Shown one piece after another: positions 7,966-17,500 of a stretch of 64,000 bases of DNA. Within the stretch, counting starts at the first letter, position 1; each line of letters begins with the position of its first letter. The position numbers and the translations under genes are program-made. Location: contig CBDDGS010000055.1 in NCBI GenBank assembly GCA_965227935.1, forward strand, positions 1,302,001-1,366,000, written 5' to 3'. The notes beneath the pieces are model-generated. The model made no database searches. It saw only the letters and a list, made by a program, of their open reading frames with translations, and was not told where the DNA came from. Origin of the DNA: JAWPMT01 sp965227935. GTDB lineage: Bacteria; Bacteroidota; Bacteroidia; Cytophagales; Cyclobacteriaceae.

Positions 7966-10356
7966 ATGAATTTCTTAAAAGTCGCCCTTCGCAATCTCAC
8001 CAGACGATGGAGTTATTCCCTCATCAACATACTTGGACTGGCATTGGGTTTATCTGCCTGCCTGGTCATTTACTTGTTTGTGAAGTATGAGCTGTCCTAT
8101 GACAAGTTCCACACAAAATCCGACCGCATTTATCGGGTGACGAGAGAGGCGACCATCAGTGGCCAACAGAGTGCCTATGCCGCCTCCAACTATAGCCTTG
8201 CAGATCTCCTTACGGAACATCTCTCGGGGATAGAGGGCGTCGCACGCTTTGGTACTACCCGGGGCTGGATGAGCACCGAGGACAAAGCCCGCAGGTTCGA
8301 GGAGAATAAGATACTGCTGGCCGAGACGTCCTTTTTCGATCTGTTCGATGTCGAATTCCTCGCGGGCAATCCCTCCACGGCACTGAATGGGCCCAACAAG
8401 ATCATATTGACGCAGTCGTCTGCCGAAAAGTACTTCGGCACTGAAGACGCCATGGGCAAGACACTCTCTCTAGATTTCAAACGGAATTTTGTGGTCACTG
8501 GGATCGTGCAGGACTGGAAGCGTCCGAGTCATTTTGATTTCGATTTTCTGGCCTCCCTGGAAACAACCAAAACCAACTGGTACGGTGATAGTCAGTTCAC
8601 CCACTGGGGCAACCTATGGACTTACACGTACATCCTCAGTCAGCCCGGCGTGCAGGCCGAGCAGCTACGGGGGCAGATAGACAGGATTGCCTACGAGTTT
8701 GGACCTCCCGTCCTTGAAAACTTCAAAGTATCATTTCCACTTCAACCGCTGGAGTCCATACACCTCAATAGCGACATTGCCGGAGAGATGAGGGCCAATG
8801 GCAGCAAGACATTCCTGCAGGTATTCATTGCCGTGGGTGTGCTCATTCTGCTTATTGCCTGCTTCAACTTTGTGAACCTCAGCACCGCTAGGGCATCGTG
8901 GAGAGCCAAGGAGGTGGGCATGAAAAAGATCCTCGGCGTAGACCGCAAGGTATTGGTCAGCCAGTTTTTAGGTGAGTCACTGCTCCTCACAGTCATAGGG
9001 GCAGTGGTCGCCATTGTCATCGTGACCATTGCGCTGCCATACTTCAGCGCATTTAGTGGCAAGGAGCTGACGCATTCCATGTTCTTTGCACCCGATCTGA
9101 TCTTCGTATTCATCGGCATTTTGATCCTGGTAGGTCTGTCGGCTGGCAGCTTCCCGGCGTTTTTCCTGTCCTCCTTCCAGCCCCTCAAAGTCTTAAAGGG
9201 CAATACCAACATTGGCGATTCCAAACTAGCATCCAGACTGCGAAAGGGTCTCGTGGTGTTGCAGTTTGCCATATCGATGGGGCTTGTGGTCTCCAGTATT
9301 GCCATCTACAGCCAGTTGAGCTATGCGCAGAATATGGAGCTGGGCATGGACAAGGAGCAGGTGATCGTTGTGGACTTCTACAATCCAGAACTTCGCAAGA
9401 ATATCTCCATTCTGAAAGAATCCTATAGCAACATCAACAGTGTTGTGAGCGTCGCAGCCACCTCCGATTCACCGCCCCGACAGCTCAACTCCTGGTGGAT
9501 GTCGCAGAAAAACGTGGCCGAGCAGCGCAAGGATCTTATTCCCATTATATCCGTCGATCATGATTTCGTCGAGACCATGGACATGGAGGTGCTGGCCGGT
9601 CGCAGCTTCAGCCGGGACTTCGCCACGGACGAGGGTGGCGGGATCCTCATCAATGAAGCGATGGTTGACTTCCTCGGCATTGAGGAGCCCGTAGGCACGG
9701 AGTTTGACATGTCCGAAGGTACCCGCGATGTGCGTGTGCTGGGAGTTCTCAAGGATTTTCACTTCACATCTATTCGCGAACAGATCAAGCCAGTCATGCT
9801 CTTCATCCACCCCAGTTGGCACCGCCATTTGATGGTGCGTGTCAGTGGCGGCAATTATCAGGCGACGATCGACCAACTCAAGGGCCAGTGGGAAGAAGTC
9901 ATCCCCGACTGGCAGTTTAGTTACCACTTTCTCGATGAGGATTTTGACAAGGCCTACAAGGAAGAGCAGATGCTCAGCTCACTTGTCATCACCTTCTCGG
10001 GGCTGGCGATACTCATAGGTATCCTGGGACTCCTTGGATTGGCGAACTACACCGCCGAGCAGAAGATGAAGGAGATAGGCATCCGCAAGGTGCTTGGCGC
10101 CAAAGTCGGACAAGTGGTGTGGATCCAGTATTACTCGCTGGTGACACTGGCTATTGTCGCTTTTGTGATCTCCATACCCGTTTCCTACTACCTGCTCGAT
10201 GGCTGGCTGTCGCAGTTTGCCTACCGCACGTCCCTGGCGTGGTGGATGTGGGGCGCCGGTGGATTATTGACGCTGGTCGTGTCCCTGTCGACCGTCAGTT
10301 GGCAGTCCATAAAGACTGCGACGCTCAATCCTGCCGATGTATTGAGGTCAGAGTAA
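7966..10356 (+). CDS. ABC transporter permease, MacB/FtsX type
   Basis: The protein has about 796 residues and a duplicated plan: N-terminal membrane segment, periplasmic MacB-like core, three-helix FtsX block, then a second core and a second FtsX block. The start FLKVALRNLTRRWSYSLINILGLALG and the C-terminal EIGIRKVLGAKVGQVVW are hallmarks of Bacteroidota permeases of this class. The frame is open two codons further up with a TTG at 7960; I prefer the ATG at 7966. Such permeases work with a cytosolic ATPase in mechanotransmission or export of peptides, drugs or lipoproteins, but no ATPase gene is next to it, so the partner must be elsewhere. Substrate unknown. Confidence 0.88.
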   Translation: MNFLKVALRNLTRRWSYSLINILGLALGLSACLVIYLFVKYELSYDKFHTKSDRIYRVTREATISGQQSAYAASNYSLADLLTEHLSGIEGVARFGTTRGWMSTEDKARRFEENKILLAETSFFDLFDVEFLAGNPSTALNGPNKIILTQSSAEKYFGTEDAMGKTLSLDFKRNFVVTGIVQDWKRPSHFDFDFLASLETTKTNWYGDSQFTHWGNLWTYTYILSQPGVQAEQLRGQIDRIAYEFGPPVLENFKVSFPLQPLESIHLNSDIAGEMRANGSKTFLQVFIAVGVLILLIACFNFVNLSTARASWRAKEVGMKKILGVDRKVLVSQFLGESLLLTVIGAVVAIVIVTIALPYFSAFSGKELTHSMFFAPDLIFVFIGILILVGLSAGSFPAFFLSSFQPLKVLKGNTNIGDSKLASRLRKGLVVLQFAISMGLVVSSIAIYSQLSYAQNMELGMDKEQVIVVDFYNPELRKNISILKESYSNINSVVSVAATSDSPPRQLNSWWMSQKNVAEQRKDLIPIISVDHDFVETMDMEVLAGRSFSRDFATDEGGGILINEAMVDFLGIEEPVGTEFDMSEGTRDVRVLGVLKDFHFTSIREQIKPVMLFIHPSWHRHLMVRVSGGNYQATIDQLKGQWEEVIPDWQFSYHFLDEDFDKAYKEEQMLSSLVITFSGLAILIGILGLLGLANYTAEQKMKEIGIRKVLGAKVGQVVWIQYYSLVTLAIVAFVISIPVSYYLLDGWLSQFAYRTSLAWWMWGAGGLLTLVVSLSTVSWQSIKTATLNPADVLRSE

Positions 10357-10373
10357 GATATCCAGGCAGTAAT

Positions 10374-10401
10374 CCCCGGACCGGCCGCATTCATTCCGGG
10401 G
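10374..10401. repeat. Inverted repeat, 7-base GC arms
   Basis: CCCCGGA (10374-10380) and TCCGGGG (10395-10401) are perfect arms with a 14-base loop. It lies 18 bases after the permease stop. There is no following T-run, so it is not a typical intrinsic terminator. Confidence 0.55.
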
Positions 10402-10441
10402 TCCCCCGCCGAGTTTAGAATTCTAGTTGCTGTGGGGCCTC

Positions 10442-10500
10442 GTGAAGAGAGCGATCAGGTGATTCCTGCTGGACGCCGAGATCCTTGTCGCTCTCTTCAC
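10442..10500. repeat. Inverted repeat, 12-base arms
   Basis: GTGAAGAGAGCG (10442-10453) and CGCTCTCTTCAC (10489-10500) are perfect 12-base arms around a 35-base loop. This is the longest perfect stem in the gene-free region. Confidence 0.65.
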
Positions 10501-10533
10501 GACCCAGCTATCACTCATATCTCGCTCCCCGCT

Positions 10534-10550
10534 CCCGGCCTCGTGCCGGG
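10534..10550. repeat. Short GC hairpin, REP-like
   Basis: CCCGGC (10534-10539) and GCCGGG (10545-10550) flank the 5-base loop CTCGT. The size and loop resemble REP-type extragenic palindromes. Confidence 0.5.
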
Positions 10551-10653
10551 ACCCCGCGGTGAGTCCTGTTGTTTTTCTTTGACGTTACAGCTTCTGGGGT
10601 CCCGCCGTCCCCGCGGATAATCCGCTCTATCTGTGGCCCTAGAATCCCCCTGA

Positions 10654-10671
10654 CCCCCTTTAGAAAGGGGG
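10654..10671. repeat. GC-rich palindrome, arms CCCCCTTT/AAAGGGGG
   Basis: Perfect 8-base arms with an AG loop. It belongs to the same style of palindrome found at 12406-12422, 19207-19272 and 26523-26585. Confidence 0.65.
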
Positions 10672-10799
10672 AATTTGTTCCGGCCTAAAATTAGTTGAAC
10701 TCCACAATGGAGCGGGGGCCGGTCCAATCGCGAGGGGCGCGGTGGGCTGAGAGGTGGGAGCATGATTGGCGGTTCGCCGATGCGACCTTGATTTCTTTG

Positions 10800-10844
10800 C
10801 TTACTTTCTGGCGGTACGCCGCAGCGTTCAAGACAGAAAGTAAG
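10800..10844. repeat. Inverted repeat, 11-base arms with nested GC palindrome
   Basis: CTTACTTTCTG (10800-10810) and CAGAAAGTAAG (10834-10844) are perfect arms. The loop opens with part of a small GGCG-GTA-CGCC palindrome. About 40 bases before it is a near copy, GGCG-GTT-CGCC. The TTTCTTTGCTTACTTTCT character recalls a dispersed intergenic element that I associate with Bacteroidota genomes. Confidence 0.6.
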
Positions 10845-11090
10845 AGCCTCCGCGGCTGAAGCGGGTAAAAGTTGCAAATATTTTGTAATGACAAGAGCTA
10901 GGCCATTTGGAGAGACTCTTCGGTGATGCTAAACCTAACTCTATTAGATCCTGGCGGGATCATTCAACGCAGCAAGACACGTCAGCTTGTAGTGTCGTCG
11001 ATGTTGGCGGCGATAATGAAAGAATATGGAGTCAGGACGCTGGTCGTTCCTGACTACTTTACGACATTTGCGCCTCGTCAAATCACCCCT

Positions 11091-12401
11091 ATGACCATTC
11101 AGGAACATCTACGGAGAAATGTCAAGCTCGCCACGCCCGTGATGGTGGGTCAGCTCGGCCATATCATGGTCTCCGTGGCCGACACTGCGATGGTCGGCCA
11201 GGTCGGAGTGATACCACTGGCGGCGGCCACTTTTGCCGGGACATTCTTCGCGGTCTTTTTGCTGTTCGGTATTGGCGTGAGCTACGCCATCACGCCACTC
11301 GTGGCGGCAGCAGATCCCAAGGATCAGCCGCAGCTGCTCAAGTACCTGCAGAATGGATTACTCGTCAATGCCATTCTTGGTGTAGTAATGGTCTTGTTGT
11401 CGTTTGCGATCCTGCCATTCCTGGGATACTTTGGCCAGGAGCCTCCTGTGGCATCGGCGGCCGGCGGCTATCTCTTCATTGTGTGCATGTCACTGTTTCC
11501 GGTAATGATCTTTCAGACCTTCCGGCAGTTTGCAGAAGGCCTATCAGACACCTTCAATCCGATGGTCGTCTCGATCGTCTCCAATGTGCTGAATGTGCTA
11601 CTCAACTACCTCCTGATATTCGGAAAGTTCGGCTTTCCCGAGATGGGCCTCAATGGAGCGGCCCTAGCCACACTCATCTCTCGGATTGTGATGGCGATCA
11701 TGATGATTCTGATGAGCCGAAAGCAATGGGTTGGATTCAACTGGGCGTTTGACAAAGCCATTATCAGGCGCACCATTAAGCTCGGTATCCCGTCGGGTAT
11801 GCAGTACATCTTCGAGGTGGGGGCATTTGCTACTGCCGCCATCATGGTAGGATGGCTGGGAGCGGAAGAGTTAGCGGCGCACCAGATCGCACTGAATCTG
11901 GCGGCGATTTCTTACATGGCTGCGACCGGCATCGCGGCCGCTTCCCAAATACGAGTCGCTAATCAAAAAGGCCTCAATGACATCGTTACGCTGCGGCAGG
12001 CAGGCTACTCCTGTTTTTTGCTATCCATCGCCTTCATGGGTTTCTGTGGACTGGTGATGATCGTCTTCAATTATGAGTTGCCATCGCTATACATCGGCGA
12101 TGAGTCCGTCCGGCAGCTGGCCGCAAGTCTATTATTCATCGCCGCCGGATTCCAGATCTCCGATGGCTGTCAGGCAGTCGGGCTAGGTGTATTGCGCGGA
12201 CTGACCGACGTTCGAATCCCCACCTACGTGACTTTCTTCGCCTTTTTTATGTTGGCGATTCCCGGAGGCTATCTGTTGGGCTTCACCTTCGGTCTGGGTG
12301 TCCATGGCATCTGGTACGCTCTACTGATCGGCCTCACTGTCGCCGCTATTCTGCACGTCTGGAGATTTCAGCTGCTGACGAAGGGATTGATGAGAGGGTA
12401 G
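11091..12401 (+). CDS. MATE family multidrug/metabolite exporter
   Basis: From the ATG at 11091 the protein has 436 residues, the family norm, and starts TIQEHLRRNVKLATPVMVGQ, the usual MATE N-terminus. A frame extension to an ATG at 10923 adds 56 residues that look unrelated, so I reject that start. About twelve hydrophobic segments are visible in two homologous halves, including VADTAMVGQVG in helix 1-2 and AHQIALNLAAISYMAATGIA in the second half. MATE proteins export cationic drugs or metabolites across the inner membrane using a Na+ or H+ gradient. The substrate cannot be told. It is followed by a small GC palindrome and then the DUF819 gene in the same direction. Confidence 0.9.
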   Translation: MTIQEHLRRNVKLATPVMVGQLGHIMVSVADTAMVGQVGVIPLAAATFAGTFFAVFLLFGIGVSYAITPLVAAADPKDQPQLLKYLQNGLLVNAILGVVMVLLSFAILPFLGYFGQEPPVASAAGGYLFIVCMSLFPVMIFQTFRQFAEGLSDTFNPMVVSIVSNVLNVLLNYLLIFGKFGFPEMGLNGAALATLISRIVMAIMMILMSRKQWVGFNWAFDKAIIRRTIKLGIPSGMQYIFEVGAFATAAIMVGWLGAEELAAHQIALNLAAISYMAATGIAAASQIRVANQKGLNDIVTLRQAGYSCFLLSIAFMGFCGLVMIVFNYELPSLYIGDESVRQLAASLLFIAAGFQISDGCQAVGLGVLRGLTDVRIPTYVTFFAFFMLAIPGGYLLGFTFGLGVHGIWYALLIGLTVAAILHVWRFQLLTKGLMRG

Positions 12402-12405
12402 TGAC

Positions 12406-12422
12406 CCCCCTCTCCGAGGGGG
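12406..12422. repeat. GC-rich palindrome, arms CCCCCTC/GAGGGGG
   Basis: Perfect 7-base arms with a TCC loop, 4 bases after the MATE stop codon. The arms are identical to those at 19207-19223 inside the DUF559-kinase fusion. No T-run follows on either strand. Confidence 0.7.
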
Positions 12423-12462
12423 TTGTGCTGAGGAATACCCATTCCTCACTATCATTGCATCC

Positions 12463-13620
12463 ATGCATTCCCCGCTCCTCGTCCTCTTCTTCCTCTGCCT
12501 CATGATCATCGCTAGCGATTGGCTGGCGAAGAATACCATCTTCAAATACCTGGGGACCACCCTGCTTGTCATCCTGCTGACGGCTGTCATTGCCAACCTG
12601 GGTTTGGTGCCTTCAGCGTCGCAGGGATCACCTCTGTACGACGGGATCTTTACTTACGTAGCACCGATGGCGATCTTTCTGCTTTTGCTTGGTGTCGATC
12701 TCAAGAGTATCCGTGCGGCAGGTGGGCCGATGATTTTTTTGTTTTTGGCAGGAGCCGCGGGCACTATGCTGGGAGCGCTATTGGCTTTCAACATCTTTGG
12801 CGCCTCGGCTCTTGGCGAATTTCGCCATGCGTTGGGAGGAATGCTTACAGGCACCTATATCGGGGGCAGTGTCAACTTCAACGCCATTGCCATCGAATAC
12901 GACATGATGAAGCAAGGCAACCTGTTTGCCGGGACTGCTGCCATTGACAACATTATTACCGCGCTGTGGATGGTGATGTGCATTGCTATTCCGAGGTTTT
13001 TCCAAAAAATCTGGCCACGGAAAAGGACGTACGAAGCGCAGTCGGACCAGGTCAACCAACCATCTGAGAGCATTGGAGGTGCCGAAGCCTTTCGACCTTT
13101 GACGCTCGCCATTCTCCTCGGTGGGGGCGCACTAACGATCTGGCTGTCGGAAGCCATGGCCGATCTACTCGATACATGGTTTTCAATCAATTTTCCCTCG
13201 GTGCTGATCCTGACGACGATCGCCCTGTTGCTTGCACAAATCCCCTGGGTGAAGTCCCTGACAGGGGCTAAGGTATTGGGGTTATATGCCATCTACCTAT
13301 TCCTCGCCGTCATAGGCGCTTATTGTGAGATCGCTGCCGTTGCGGAAATAGGCACCCTGGCGGTGACCCTACTAGGCGTCATATTGGTGATCGTGCTGAC
13401 ACACGGATCGGTTACTTTCCTCCTGGCAGGTATTTTCAAGCAAGACTGGGACGTGGCTGCGATTGCCTCTCAGGCAAATATTGGTGGGCCCTCATCGGCG
13501 CTGGCCCTTGCCGAGGGCTTGGATAGGGAGGATTTGCTGTTGCCTTCGATTCTGATTGGTTCGCTGGGATACGGCATTGGCACCTACCTCGGATTCATGG
13601 TGGCAGCATCCCTCGCGTAG
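12463..13620 (+). CDS. DUF819 family multi-pass membrane protein (YjcL-like)
   Basis: This is a 385-residue protein of about ten hydrophobic segments. Family marks are FTYVAPMAIFLLLLGVDLKS near residue 65, GMLTGTYIGGSVNFNAIA near 127, and GGPSSALALAEG near the C-terminus. The glycine-rich re-entrant-like stretches resemble carboxylate/keto-acid transporters, so transport is the likely role, but the substrate of DUF819 proteins is not established to my knowledge. Inner-membrane location. It runs in the same direction as the MATE gene 61 bases upstream and converges on the SDR gene with a 5-base gap. Confidence 0.85.
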   Translation: MHSPLLVLFFLCLMIIASDWLAKNTIFKYLGTTLLVILLTAVIANLGLVPSASQGSPLYDGIFTYVAPMAIFLLLLGVDLKSIRAAGGPMIFLFLAGAAGTMLGALLAFNIFGASALGEFRHALGGMLTGTYIGGSVNFNAIAIEYDMMKQGNLFAGTAAIDNIITALWMVMCIAIPRFFQKIWPRKRTYEAQSDQVNQPSESIGGAEAFRPLTLAILLGGGALTIWLSEAMADLLDTWFSINFPSVLILTTIALLLAQIPWVKSLTGAKVLGLYAIYLFLAVIGAYCEIAAVAEIGTLAVTLLGVILVIVLTHGSVTFLLAGIFKQDWDVAAIASQANIGGPSSALALAEGLDREDLLLPSILIGSLGYGIGTYLGFMVAASLA

Positions 13621-13625
13621 CCGAT

Positions 13626-14396
13626 CTACATCCCTCCGATGTGACCTAGCTGGCCATTGTCGACGACTAGTATTTGACCGGTTACCGCTGTGGCATCTAT
13701 CACCAGGTAGACGATGGATCGGGCTATGTCCTCTGGCGTAGCCACACGCTTCAAGATGCTGTGTTCGCTCATACGCCCCGCTACCTCATCATACCGCTCC
13801 TTTAGGAAGTTACGTGTCCAGCGCCCATCGATAAATCCGGGATGTACGCCATTGACGCGAACTTCCGGTGCAAGGGCATGCCCCAATGCCAAGGTCATCG
13901 TTGCGAGAGCTCCTTTGGAGGCGGCATAGGCGATTGAGCTGCCCACACCCGACACAGCGCTGATGGAGCAGGTATTGACAATTGCGCCTTTTTGGGTCTT
14001 TAAATGTGGAGCACAAGCCCTCGTCATTTGGTAAGCACCCACCACATTTACCTCGTAGAGTTGCAGGAAGTCTTCCTTGCTAAGACCGTCCAGGTCATCG
14101 TAGGAGCATAACCTTGATCGCCCGGCATTATTGACCAGGGCATCTATGCGTCCCCAGGCGTTCATGGCCTCTGAGGCCAACTTTGTGCAATCCTCATCTG
14201 CGCTGACGTCTCCCTTCAGTAGGAGGACATCATTCCCAAATTCCCGGCATTGTGCAGCCGTCTCTTCAGCTTCAGACTTACTTCTGGAATAATTCACGAC
14301 GACATTCCAGCCTCTTTGGGCTAATTGGATACAGGTGGCGGCTCCCACTCCTGTGGCCGAGCCGGTGACGATAGCGACTTTGTTGGTAGTTCCCAT
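13626..14396 (-). CDS. SDR family NAD(P)-dependent oxidoreductase
   Basis: From the ATG at 14396 the protein has 256 residues, typical of classical short-chain dehydrogenases. The frame continues 13 codons upstream to 14435, but those residues do not fit the fold. Motifs: VTGSATGVG (cofactor-binding TGxxxGxG), NNAG near residue 90, a catalytic Ser in NTCSIS, and Tyr/Lys in YAASK. DV before NNAG and NYSRSKSE after the first strand suggest NADP preference. Closest in style to FabG-like 3-oxoacyl reductases or sugar/alcohol dehydrogenases; the substrate is open. It is divergent from the kinase gene at 14531, so the gap 14397-14530 should hold promoters for both. Confidence 0.9.
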   Translation of the reverse strand: MGTTNKVAIVTGSATGVGAATCIQLAQRGWNVVVNYSRSKSEAEETAAQCREFGNDVLLLKGDVSADEDCTKLASEAMNAWGRIDALVNNAGRSRLCSYDDLDGLSKEDFLQLYEVNVVGAYQMTRACAPHLKTQKGAIVNTCSISAVSGVGSSIAYAASKGALATMTLALGHALAPEVRVNGVHPGFIDGRWTRNFLKERYDEVAGRMSEHSILKRVATPEDIARSIVYLVIDATAVTGQILVVDNGQLGHIGGM

Positions 14397-14530
14397 GGAT
14401 TTCGGATGAGTTGGCGACAAGATACCGTACTGCATGGACTATTCAATAGATACCGGCGCTGGAAATACCTTAACGTGACTTTGCCACAACATTTTATTAT
14501 CTTCCAACATGGCCCTGACCTTAACCTCCA

Positions 14531-17500
14531 ATGGAAGACTTATCGGCTAAAGTCGCTGAATTAGAGAGACGGCTGTCTTCAGAGGGTGCCCTGGAGCAAA
14601 TCCGGTCGCGTACCATGGCGATGAAGGAGAGTGCCGAGCTGGAGGACGTGATTGCCGTGGTCTTCGAGGAGGCCGTCAATCTCGGAATTGGCGCGAGGGC
14701 GTGTGATCTCGTGATATTTGATGAGGTGTCCGGAGGGTCCGCTTTCTGGATCTCAGGTGAAGCCCAAGATGACCATGTCATACATTTCACCACAGCAAAA
14801 CTGGACCACACACATTATCAAGAGGGTTGGAGGGCATGGAGGTCCGGAGAGTGTCTAAGAACAGCAAAACTCGAGGGGCCGGACTGTCAATCCTACATGA
14901 GTGCGGTGATACAGTCTGCGAATGCGTCCGAAGAACAAATTGCAGAGCAATTCCAGCGGGTGACCCTCCAACTTCAAAGCATCTGTCATACGGAGGCTTA
15001 CACGAGTTCTGGCTTTTTTCGAGTAGCCAGCGAGGAACCCCTGCGAGAGGAGGACCAGCAGATCTTGATACAGTTTGCGAAGGTGTTTGATCAGACCTAC
15101 ACCCGCTTCCTGGACCTCAAAAGGGCGGAGGCGCAGGCGCGAGATGCTCAAATAGAATTTGCCCTCGAGCGCGTACGATCTCAAACCATGGCGATGCGAC
15201 ACAGTGATGACATCTATCTGGTTTCAACGGTGCTGTTTCAGGAGATTGGCGATCTGGGTATCTACAACCTGAGGTGCGGAGTGCTCAATATATTCGATGA
15301 TCCGCCCAGGTGCGAAGTGTGGCCATCGATGCTGGAGGAGAATACCGATATCCTGCACCTGATTGGTAGATTGGAGATGACCATCCACCCGATGTTGGAG
15401 GGGATATTCACAGCATGGCAGCAGCAAGAAGAGATCTTCCAGTATGAGCTGTTCGGTGAAGACTCGAAAAAGTTTTACCAGACGATTGCCAATGCCCCCG
15501 ACTATCACCTGCCCTTTGATGAGAACCCTGACCGACAGGTCTGCAATGCGTTTGTGTTCTCGGAAGGAGCGCTGTTCTCCTTCACGCCGGACTACATGGA
15601 TGAGGAGGCCTACCGTATATGGGAGCGGTTTCGTGGGGCTTTTTCCTTTGCATACAGCCGCTACAAAGACCTGCTTCAGGCCGAGGCGCAAGCAAGGGAA
15701 GCGCAAATCGAGGGATCACTTGAGCGGATTCGGGCACGGGCCATGGCCCTTAGGGAGAGCGATGAACTTCGACAAGTGATTGCTCTGATCTACCGGGAAT
15801 TGGAGAAGTTCGACTTGGACCTTTACGACTCCAATATTCTGCTATTGGATATACAGAAAAAAGAGCATACCATGTGGGGTTCCGGATTTGATGGAATCAA
15901 TCTACCCCCTTCCTTTACCATTCCTCACTATGATCATGCCTACTTCAATCAGGTCTTTGATGATGTTACTCATTATGAAAGCCTGGCGGAGGCAGATAAA
16001 TTTCGAGTAGTCCGTCTACATGGCGACTTACTCAGGGACTTACATCAGTTCTATATTACTAAAACTGAAATCAGGAACGCGCCACGCGCTTTCCTGGAGG
16101 AATTTCTGTCCTTTGATGACATTACCATCTCATATGTAGTAATGGAGCATGGTGTACTGGAGGTTGCCAGTGGCTCCAGGCTACCAGGAGAGGCCGAAGA
16201 TATCCTAAGACGTTTTGCCAAGGCCTTTGAATTGACCTACACCCGCTTCCTGGACCTCAAAAGGGCGGAGGCCCAGGCACGCGATGCCCAAATCGAGGCT
16301 GCGCTGGAGCGCGTTCGGTCAAGATCAATGGCCATGCACGACAGCAAAGAACTTGGGGAGGTAATAAGCGTCGTGTTTGAGCAGTTAAGAGCGCTGCAAA
16401 TAGGAATGGACTCTGCCTGTATATTGACATTTGACACCGTTCGCAGAGGGCATACGGCATGGGCCGCTAATCCAGATTTGTTTTCCGTATCATCAGTTTA
16501 TCTTCCATTTTTTGAGAGTCCCATTCAAAACGATCTGTATGAAGCAAGAGAGAGAGGGGTACGGTTTTTCTCGAAGACATGGACATTGAAGGAGAAGAAT
16601 TCATTCTGGAAATACGCTTTCAAAAATACAGATTATAAATACCTGCCGGAAGACCTGAAGAAGACCATCTTGTCATTCGAGGGTTGGGGGTTCACCGGTC
16701 CCATGGAAAAAAACTCCGCTACATTCCTGGTAAGTTATTCTGGGACGCCTTTTTCCACTCAGGAGCAGGAAGTCATAAGCCGTTTTGGAGGGGTTTTCGA
16801 ACAAGCGTATACCCGTTTTCTGGACCTTAAGAAAGCCGAAGCCCAGGCACGCGATGCCCAAATCGAGGCAGCGCTGGAGCGTGTCCGCGCTCGGTCGATG
16901 GCGATGCATGATAGTAGCGAGCTTATCGAGGTAGCGACGCTCATGTTTCGGGAGTTTGAAAAGCTGGATCTGGAGGCCTTTTTAACGTGTGGCTACTTGA
17001 TCCCCGATGAGGCTGCGGAAGTGACCAAGTGCTGGTTTGCTCAGACGCAAAGAGATTTTCTCGTACAATTCGACGCGCTGCTAACAGGTGATCCAGTATT
17101 GGATGATCGCTATAAGGCCTGGAAAGAGCAGGTTCCAATTTTCAAGTATGAGGTCGGTGGAGCGCAGTTAGCACATCATCTGCAGATCGTATTTCCACTA
17201 GATCAGCGGAACGAGGAAGAGAACCTCGCAGTTGTGGCCATGCCGGATCCCACCATCTTCTATACTGCCAATTTTTCGCATGGCTACATCCTGGTCATCG
17301 CCGATCATGAGATGGACCGTGACCAGGAACGGATTCTATTGCGATTCAGGAGCACTTTCGAACAAGCCTATATTCGATTTCTGGATCTCCAGAAGGCCGA
17401 GGAACAAGCCAAACTGGCCATACGCCAATCGGTCACCGATCGCATTCGTGCCGAGATCACATCCATGAGGGCTCCTACGGACCTTGAGCGTATTACTCCA

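Larger units (their letters stand above)
10357..11090. other. Gene-free region with a nest of hairpins
   Basis: I see no credible gene in this 734-base stretch. The small open frames here are Pro/Arg/Gly-rich and arise from the repeats. At least five inverted repeats occur, listed separately. The stretch 10923-11090 is an in-frame extension of the MATE gene that I judge to be non-coding leader. Confidence 0.6.

Noticed and set aside
10432..10877. Small Pro/Arg/Gly-rich frames on both strands in the gene-free region
   Set aside because: They arise from the GC palindromes and have no start context, conservation signal or domain.
10923..11090. 56-residue N-terminal extension of the MATE gene
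   Set aside because: The family N-terminus begins at the ATG at 11091; the extension has no membrane helix and looks non-coding.
14484..14505. Possible promoter before the six-module kinase (TTTG then TATCTTCC)
   Set aside because: The spacer is only 14 bases, too short for the Bacteroidota consensus of about 17-23, and the -7 box is imperfect.
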